A stretch of DNA of 64,000 bases. It comes from Aspidapion aeneum (Eukaryota > Arthropoda > Insecta > Coleoptera > Brentidae). Numbering within the stretch: the first letter of the stretch is position 1; each line of letters opens with the position of its first letter. The stretch lies in the NCBI GenBank assembly GCA_963576565.1, contig OY755046.1:50586786-50650785 (forward strand). The letters run 5' to 3'. The notes below the pieces were generated by a model. The model saw only the letters and a program-made list of their open reading frames with translations. It did no database searches and was not told the DNA's origin. Below are positions 48,489 through 58,200 of this stretch, piece by piece. The translations under genes and the position numbers were made by a program.

Positions 48489-49150
48489 TATTGTTTATTA
48501 TTTGCTTTAATTGCTTTTTTTTCGGCCTTAAAATCAGTGCTAAAATTTTGACTAGGTACTTACTAGGTAGAAATGAATAACCAAATTAGTACTCATTCTC
48601 ATAACTTCAATTTGTATCGATTTGGTGTTGGACGAAAACACGAGACTGGTTCAACAAAAACGTTCGGTCGTTTTTAAAAAAGCACAAGAAAAAAAATCAC
48701 TTTGGAAATATAATGCATTACATATGATAGTTATCAATTGATCAGCTGCAAGATGAAAATCGTTCAGATTAAAGAATCGATCCGACCACGCACCGTCACA
48801 CACCGGCCGAGGTAACGCCCTTTACCAGACGCACACCGGGTGTTTCAATCTGAACGCGCTCTAGGGTTAGTCCGTGCTTTCACTATTCCAGAGATTTTTG
48901 TAGGGACCCGTTACCCATCAAAATACAATTTCTCCTTTGAAGTCTTACAACAGAGGCCGGGATTGGATGAACCTTTCTTCTCTAAACACCTGCTAATTTA
49001 GTTTTTCTTGTTCTAAGCAGATAGTAAAGCTTTTACTGTACTTGTACTTACATATATGCAGTGGATTTTGTCGTATTCTTACCCTCCCAAAATTAAAAAA
49101 AAAAAAAAAACAAGAAAGATCCCTTTGAAAATTGTACCCTTTATTAACAT
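48489..49150. other. Upstream of gene 2; no gene recognised
   Basis: Homology to the gene 1 upstream region begins near 49055 (ATTTTGTCG, then TCAAAATTAAAA-like words) and continues to the first coding exon, so promoter-proximal sequence was part of the duplicated unit. The GC-rich 48780-48870 stretch (CCACGCACCGTCACACACCG) is not assigned. Confidence 0.45.
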
Positions 49151-49237
49151 GTTTGTTAAGAGTTCCAATTAATTGAAAAAAATATGGTAAAAAACAAAAA
49201 AATCGAGATTTTTTTAGTGACTCGTCCAGCTCAGATA

Positions 49238-52200
49238 ATGGGATTTCTAGGCCTAGTGTTTACTAACTTTAAAATCTACTGGAAAACTCTTTTTGTCGTA
49301 ATCTATCCACTAGCGCTTCTGCCAATATTTCTAATGAACAATATTCCGGCATTCAGATGTATGTACGTGGTGCTAGTTATGGCTGGGTTTTGGTAAGTAT
49401 TCAAACAATTTTAAAACAAGTTAAATCGTTATAACAACTGTCCTTTAACCCACTCTCTGCACTTCCCTTTGATGGTCGGGTAACTCATTGGGCCTTCCTG
49501 TTTTCTTTACAAAGTCCAGTAAGTCTGCCCATTTGAGCATGTGTAGTTCTTCCTCGCTCAGAGTTGGCGCTCCGAGTGCTCTCCTCCTTGCGTAGGCCTC
49601 GCATGCCACGAGGTGTCTTGATGTCTCTTCTTCCTGTCCACAGGCTGGGCAGGTAGGGTCATTTTCGACTCCTATACGTGTCATGTGCCTCCTCAACCGG
49701 TTATGTCCGGTTAGAGTACCTATCAGCAGTCCGAGGTCTTTTCGTGTCCGTCCCAGCATCCATCTACATCTGGTCGCTTTTGGACGGTCTACGAATTCTC
49801 TGGTCTGTCTGCAACCCGTTCCTGTTTCCCAGGAGGTTAATAGCGCGTCCTGGGCCCATTTGTTGAGTCCGCTTTGCACTTGTCTTTTTGTCACGCCCAA
49901 AAGTGGCTCCGGTCCTACATAGGCGGTTCCTGCCCCGAGTCGTGCGAGTTCGTCCGCCTTCTCGTTGCCTGGTACCCCCGTATGTCCCGAAACCCAAACC
50001 AGCGTCACCCGTCTCCAGCGCCTCTGCGCATTCTTCCACCAAGCCGTCAGCAATCTTGGGTGAGTTTAGCGCCTTCAGGGTGGCTTGACTGTCAGAGCAT
50101 ATATATATATATAAGCTCCTCTTCGCTGTTCCGAACCTCTTCTAGGGTTGCCGCCATTATTATGGCGTAAACTTCTGCTTGAAAAACAGTAGCCTGCTCA
50201 CCGAGCGAGTAGCTCTTCTGAACTTCTAGTTTTTCCACGTATACTCCCGCTCCTGTGGTTTGCCTCTCTGATAATTTGGATCCATCAGTGTAGCAAACTA
50301 AAGCTTTATCAGGGGCAGGGTCTCACTGGAATTTTATTGATCTCAGCAGGGCGTTTGACTATATCGATAACAATATTGAGCCTCCTTGAATCGTATTGCT
50401 ACAAAACAGTGTTAAAATTCAACCAGATACATATTTTGTGGTAAACGTGCAATCAATAATTATATATCTGAATATTTTTTAGGGTATTCGAAGTTATACC
50501 CCTTGCAGTGACCTCACTAATACCGATGGTCGCGTTTCCTTTGATGGGTGTCCTGGATTCCGACAGGGTGTCTTTATGTTACTTCAAGGAAACCAACATG
50601 ATGTTTGTGGGAGGTCTGATTATTGCGATCTCCGTGGAGCACTGTCACTTACATAGCAGGGTGGCTTTGCATGTCATCAAGTGGGTAAGTTCAGCAATCG
50701 CAATGATGGTATTCTCCATTCTTCGCCATCTTAAAGTATTGCATCATTAAGGATTTTCTTCTGTTCTGAACAGGGTCATATACTGAATGCGCATGAAAGA
50801 GCAAAAAAAGTTTGGTTTAGTTTAAATAGTTATTGCCATCAGGTGATTTTACAATGCGAAAGTAACGTCAAAAAACGCACTTTAAATTAAACACAAAGTT
50901 TAATTGTACACCACCTCCTTTTTGACATGCACAATGTTTCAGTTATCCCTGACCGTTCTTGGGAGCATTGGATGCTTTTACAGCTCTATAATTCGGCTCT
51001 CCTTCGAAGACAGCATTCTTAAGACGGTTTTCCACCAAACGGACAGTTGAGTTTGTGTTTTGTTTGTATTTTCTGGTTTCCGAAAAACAAAAACAAATCG
51101 AAGACAAACCCAAAAGTCTTGTTTTCATGAAGCGGACTAGGGTTTGTTTGAGTTTTGTTTTTGTTTTCGGTCCTTTTCCACTGGTAGTCGAGTTATATCC
51201 AAACCATTTGGGTGTTAAATATTGACCCGCGCCAGAGGTTCTAATTTTTTTGTAATTCCTTCTTTCATGTTGATATTGTGAAGTTATATATTTTATGTTT
51301 CTTTCTATTTCCATCCAATTTGTGTTAAACAACTGGGCAATTTCTTTGTAAGAATCCATTATTTTTATTCTATTTTTTTGGCTGGCATCCTTTGGATCTA
51401 ACAAATTTCTTTTCTTTTCTATGTTCCCTAAAGGCATCAATCAAGGTAATAATTTCTTCAGTGGTACACTGTTTTTTGGAAGTTTACCACTTTCAGACAT
51501 GATCTGGAATTTCTGGAAAAAACCATTTACTTGTATACTGCCGTCATAAGCAAAAACACAGTAAGTACATTTGATAGCTCACATTCTAAGCTAACACTCT
51601 ATTTAAAATATATTATCTGAGATTGATTGACTGTGAAATATCAAATATCCTTACTGTGTTTTTGCTTATGACGGCAGTATAGGTATATATCTAATAAATT
51701 TATCGAGCGTTTGGATACAAATTTCTTAAAATACCTTTATTTACTTACCTATCAATTTAGTACAAAAGTGGTAGCCAGACTAGCACAACGAAATAAAAGT
51801 AGAACATAAAAAAACTCAACACGACCCTTTCCACTAAACAGACGCGAGTTTCAAAACTCGTCGAATCTAGTCAAAACCTTTTGATGTTACCGCTTCCAAA
51901 CGGGACTCGAAAAACAATAATCCAACTGTCGCAAAACACGCCAGTCTTGAAAAAATTGGCCAAAAGTTTCAGTTTTGTTTTATTCGACACGAGTTTATGT
52001 TTTGTTTTTGTTTTGTCCGTTTGGTGGAAAACCGGCATTATGATACGGAATGGTTAAGGTTAAGTCGCCTACAGACACGCGAGCATTTCTTGAGATTAGT
52101 ACGCGAACTAATCTCTAGAGATTAGTGCGCGAACTAATCTCTGGGAATCGCCTACACACACGAAGAGAAAATTAAACGTTTTATCAATGCGTTTTGCCTA

Positions 52201-55200
52201 GACACCGAGAGATTTGCTCGCGTACATTGTGCGCGCGAACTAATCTTCGAGAGATATTTTAGGCGGATATTGTCTACACACGAAGAGATTAGTATGCGCA
52301 AACTTGTACGCGCGTACTAATCTCTGGAAATGTTCGCGTGTCTGTAGGCCCCTTTAGGCGGGGTTTAATGTTCGAAGGGGTTAGGTCATCCCTACTTCTT
52401 ATGGGCATGGCAGATTTTGTTGCATTTTTTCACAAAGATAACAAGAGATTTGAAGTAGAGTGCTGGTGCTGTTGGAATTTGTAGTGGCTCAAAGTAAGAT
52501 TTACAGGAAGTTCTCGGAACAGCGAATTATTCTTTTATGGGGCTTAAAGACTCTATTTCTAAAGGTTTTCTCCACAATTAAGTTTGATGTGGTTAGATTA
52601 GCACCAATTTTCCATTCTCCCTGCTGAATCTGGCTGAGAAACGAACTCATCAGATAAGATGACACATGTATCACTTGCAAGATAAAAGATTCGCATCAGC
52701 CAGAACCGATAGGCTGTCAACATACAACAAAAATAGGATAGGGCCTAGGATTATATTTGTGGTTTTTGGACTCCTTGGCTTATATTTGCATTCTAAATTT
52801 TATTAGTTTGTGTATTAATAGCTAGTGGTCAACAGTGTCAAAGGCCTTTAAAAGGTCAAAGAACATGCCTAACACTTCTTGTTTTCTATCCAAATGTTAA
52901 ACTATAAAAGTTATTACTTTGAAATTAAGCAAATAGTTCTTCGGATTGGCCCTATAGCTTTTATTTTTACTGTATATCTAAATCACCATTTCTAAAACTT
53001 AACTAGAAACATTTTTAGGTGGGTTGCAGTCCTAAAAAACTTAACCTGGGTCTGTGTACAGTGACAATGTTGGTTTCCATGTGGATTTCAAACACCGCTG
53101 CTACAGCTATGATGATACCGATTATTGAGGCCACTTTGACAGAACTGGAATCACAGGTAAACAAATAAAGTTTCTCCAGCCTTACCAGATAGATATGGCA
53201 TACTTTTTCCCACTAAGCATAAAATCGTAAAAAACGTTAAATAAATGTTGATTTTCCAGCAGAAAGTTGTGTTAAAATTAAGTCCACTTTTGACATTAAA
53301 AAAACGTGTAGAAAATCCTAACGAAAATTTCATGTAAAAGCATTACCGAAAAAATATTTCTTAATAACGTTAAGAAACCAATATTTAAAAAACCATAATT
53401 TTATTAACATTAAAAATAATACCATCAATATATGGTTATTTTTATAATGTTTTTCCTAGATCTCATTTGTAACGTTGAATTTAAGATATATGAAGCTAAT
53501 AAATGTTTTGTTGATTAAACATTAAAACAAAATGATACTATAGAGGACGCTGCCGCATAGTTCAGAATAGGGTCACGAAGACGTAGTGTCTATGGAGACG
53601 CCAGGCTTCCAGGATGCAGTGACCCTAGTTCAGAACGGGCCATCGCCATTTTCAGTTGCGTTTCGCTGCGAGTTCATACGAGTCGGTAGAAGATACGCTT
53701 TGTGCAATTTTCGTTAAAATATTTACCTTTTGTAAAAGCACAGTTATTAATAATGATAGTGAATACATATTTGGATAGGAATATACACCAGTTGTGTGGA
53801 AAAGATGGTATAGTTAAAGAACAACATATTTGTATGCAGTGATTTAAATTAAGCATCACAAAATTAGGTAAGAAAAGTAAACAAAAGTAAAAAAATTGTT
53901 TTGTATGGAATATCGCATACCTAACGTTATAGGTAATCAAACAGGGAATGCGACAATTCACCGCGGACGATTAGCCGCTGGACCTTAAGCCGCGTATCAT
54001 TTGAGGCAGAATTCGCAAGCCTCGCAGTGGGACCAAACGAATGCTTCGTTTGCATTCATGCTAAAGTGAATACGCGCCTTGAAATTGTTTGTCTTGAATT
54101 CACTTGAGCATGAATTGTTTGGCCTCGTAGCGAGGCACTTACTACAAAGTTATTGTTTTATTTATTATATTTAAAATTTTATTTTTAGAAGCTACGGATT
54201 CGAATTTCCATTACTGAGTGACGAGTTCACGAAAACCTCAACAGACTGTTGCTGCCCTGCGTTTCCAAAATAGAAGAATTTTATTTACATTATTTATGTT
54301 ACTTTATTTTCAGAGATATTTGAAAAACATATATTTTTTCATTGTTAAAAAAACATTTATTTTTCAATTTTAGAAAAACATTTCTTTTCCACGGTTAAAA
54401 ATCAATATTTTTGTAACATTCGAAAAACACTTTAAAAAAACGTTATAAAAACATTAGATTATTTTTCTAACGACAGAAAACGGGTTCGGCTCGGTTCATT
54501 CACTATGAATATGACAGAGCTAACATCCAACCTAACGTTATGTTTTTAAACTAAACATTATTTTGACATTATTAAAATGTTTTTATGTTTAGTGGGTTAA
54601 TGATGGTGTTTTGTATAAGAACGAGTTTTAAAATTTTGGTTATAGGGTATTGGTGAAATGTACGAGCGCGATGAGCTAGACAGCCCGGCCACAATGACAA
54701 AAGAAGAAATGGAAGCCCGTGAACTTGCCAAACGGCCTACCAGGACTACGATGTGTTATTTCATATCTACAGCCTATGCTGCTTCAATCGGGGGTAACGG
54801 GACTGTTGTTGGCAGTGGGACCAATTTGACATTTAAAGGTAAGAAACGCAGTCAGTTTTCTGAGGATATATTTATCATAAATTGGTATATATGTTGTACT
54901 CAATAGGGTATTTGACAAATTTTAGAAAAGAGTTTAGAATGATACATAGATCCCTAATTTGCTATGCAAAATCAAGTTTTCTAATTTCCGATTTGAATTT
55001 GCCGCTAAAACGCTCATTTCTAGCATGGCGTTGCAATGACGTCACAGCGCAGTAAACTCGCGGACAGATACAAGGCACTCAAGTGTTTATTTGTTTTTGG
55101 TCTTTTTTATGTAAAAGAATGTCCTATAAGTGATGTGTAGTGACTGAGTGTTCGAATACTAGCATAAAAACACCTAAAATACTATTTATTCACGTGCCTA

Positions 55201-58200
55201 CAGCAGTAAAATAACGAAAAAAGTGGCTAGAACTTGTTTGAAGAGACTCAAGGGCCTTATCTAATACATCTTCACTTTACATTTGTGAAGATCACTTTGA
55301 TGTGAGTATAACTTAATTGTTTCTATTAATTTTTCTCACGTTGTCTATAATATATGTAACTATTTCGTAAGTGACGATAAAATTTTTGAGGTTATGTTTA
55401 TTACAAGGGGTGAACAACTATAATACGCAGAAAGGTGTACAAATTTTTAGGCGGTGCTAGGAAGTTATTAGGCAGGACTAGGGGGTACCTCTAGCGGCGT
55501 AGCGTGCCTGAAGGTGCGGGGGGGGGGGGGGGGGGGGGAGGGGCGACTGCTATAAAGGGCGCCCCTCAAAAATCTTGCGACCAAAAAAAAAAAAGTCATG
55601 TATTAGTTTCCTTTGCCGGCCTCTCAATTTGCCGTTGCCGGCCCTGCTAGTAAGCTTAGGGCGCTTCGGCCACTCATGGGGCGCCAGTACCCTCGGGACG
55701 GTGGGGGCGACGAACCCCCCGCGCCCCCCGAGTACCTCTAAATGCAGGATTAGGCAGTTCACATGCAGGCTAAATGTAGGACTGAGCAGTGCATATGCAA
55801 GACTAGGCAGTGGATAGGCAGGACTAGGCAGTACCTACGCAGGACTATGCAGTGTAACCTATGCAGTACTTCAAGTATTGCTGGTCGTTGTATACTTTTT
55901 GCCTACCTGTCCCTCCCTCGGTTTATTACATGATTTTTCTTTTTTTCAGATAATGGATCTATTGTAAGTGGCATATTAAACAAAAAAGCAAAACATATAA
56001 CTTAACCTCAAAATCTAAATGAGTAAAAGTAGGCGAAGAATATCGTAAAAAAACTTTCAACTATATACAAAACAACTCATCAAATACTTACATCAACATT
56101 TTAACGTTTCTAAATTCCGAAGAACAAAAATCACTGTTTGCGGCAAAGAAGGTGGCAGCATTGGCAAGTTGGAGCTATCGGCTTTAGAGAATCCGTTTTC
56201 TATTGAAAATGTTTTTATAAGTAAAACACAAAATAAAATCTAATTTAGGACGATAATTCGCACTTTAAACCAAAGTAAACATTACCTTCCATAAGAAAAT
56301 AACACAGAAAATAGGTTCGTTCGAGGCGTTTACTATTTTGTGACGTCACTCGCAGCTGATTGGTAGACCGCCGCCGTTTTGAATCACGTGGCTAATAGTT
56401 TTAATTCAATGAATTTATTTAATTAAAAGAACTATGAATTTGAGAAAAAATTAAACAAAAAAGTTTGTTTTTGCTATTCCCAAGACCTAAAGAGATATCT
56501 AAAAATAAATATATATTTACTTTTTACTACTGTCAAACACCCTATTGGCGAAAACGGTCACTGCCCGAATTTTATAACCACAGCGCAATGTGGATCTTTC
56601 AAATTTTCCACATCGCGTTACAGGTATATTTTATCTACCCAAAACGCGTTGTGTGTAAATTCGAAAAACCCACGACGCGAAATTACGATTATCGGCGGAG
56701 ACACGCGACGGTTTTCGTGTTATGGGTAATAATAAATACCCACAACCCGAAAATACATAACCTTCCTTCATGTAATCGGCAGCAACAGTCAGCAGGTGTT
56801 TGTTTTGTTGAAGCTAATGAAATGGTGGACAACAATAATGGCAATCAATACTGATGATGTGGCAGAAAGTGAAGTTGAAAATAGCAGAGGAGTAAAATAA
56901 TTTTGAATGAAAGAGAGGAATCACATAAAATGATGCTGTGTGAGTCAAATAAAAGATATGCTCCTTTACAAATTGGAACAAATGTTTTGATTCCACTACC
57001 AGATGTTGACAGAGGCCGACTAACTCCAAGAAATGTGTTAGCCATTGTTTCTGAAATTAATAATGATGGCTTGTATAAACTGAGGACTGAGATAGGGCCA
57101 CTGGACAGATTATTTTCAAGAAATTAACTCTTTCAAGCAGATTCACAGTTCATGTCACAATCAAATGATACTAATATCAAAGAAATACCCTTGTGAACTG
57201 CAGCAAATATGTCATCTATAGGTTCATTCTGGTCAAGGTTTTCTCAGGTGCAATTGTAAAAGATTTTGTGGTGATAATAAATGTTCCTGCAAACAACGAA
57301 ACAAAAAGTGTAACTCAAAATGTCATGGTTCACTAACATGCAAGAATAAATATTAGTTTAATTAAAAATGTTTATTTCATGAATACAGTGAAACCTCTCC
57401 TTGCGGACACCTCTAATAAGCGGACACTCCCTTTAGGCGGACAAATTTGTTGGAACTAAGCTTTTGCCTATTTCTTTCATGTAAAATACACTCCTATAAC
57501 CGGACACTCTAATAACCGGACGCGGACAATTTTTTTTGGTTCAAAATCTCTGAAACCTTCCTTAACCGGACGCGAACCTCTGACAGCGGGACGAAGCGCT
57601 GCACGACATAGGCCTAAATATTATGTAGTATGTTGGCAACAATGCACTCTGCAACTGGGGAATTACCTCTTTCGGTTTTAATGCAGAGACTAAATACTTC
57701 TGTCGTATTTGCAACATTATTTTATTCGGTCGGACTGCTGTGTTTATTTTTATTGTTCAGTTGAGTAGTAATAGATCTCTTTGAAATGGCGCCTAGTAAA
57801 AAAAAATCTTAATTTACGTGAAAAAATGGAATTTGTTAACGTTTCGGAGAAGGAACATCTACCAGCACGAAAGATCGCCGAAAAATTTAATATCGGAAAA
57901 TCTCAAGCAGCAGAAATTTTTAATAAATAGTTATCAAAATTTCGCAGTTCCCTCTCTTAAGCGGACACCTCCAATAAGCGGACAAAATCGACGGAACCGT
58001 GAGTGTCCGCTTATAGGAGGTTTCACTGTAAATCTTAAAAACGTGTCAGTATTTTTATATTACAATTTTTTGATTGATTTCTTTACATTATCTAGGACGA
58101 ACCTCATATTTTTCACCTTATGGGTATTCTTTATTACCCATCACACGAAACCCGTCGCGTGTCTTCTACAATAATCGTGATTTCGCGTCGTGGATTTTTC

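Larger units (their letters stand above)
51022..52037. mobile_element. Harbinger-type element in intron 2 of gene 2
   Basis: Ends AGACGGTTTTCCACCAAACG and the complement of TGCCGGTTTTCCACCAAACG, flanked by TTA on both sides (51019-51021 and 52038-52040). Inside are a MADF-domain coding remnant on the minus strand and a nested TA-flanked MITE. PIF/Harbinger elements carry a DDE transposase gene and a second DNA-binding (Myb/SANT or MADF) gene; only the second survives here. Confidence 0.8.

Noticed and set aside
49678..50170. Plus-strand open frames up to 98 codons
   Set aside because: Antisense to the RNase H fragment; the GC-rich strand composition leaves them open.
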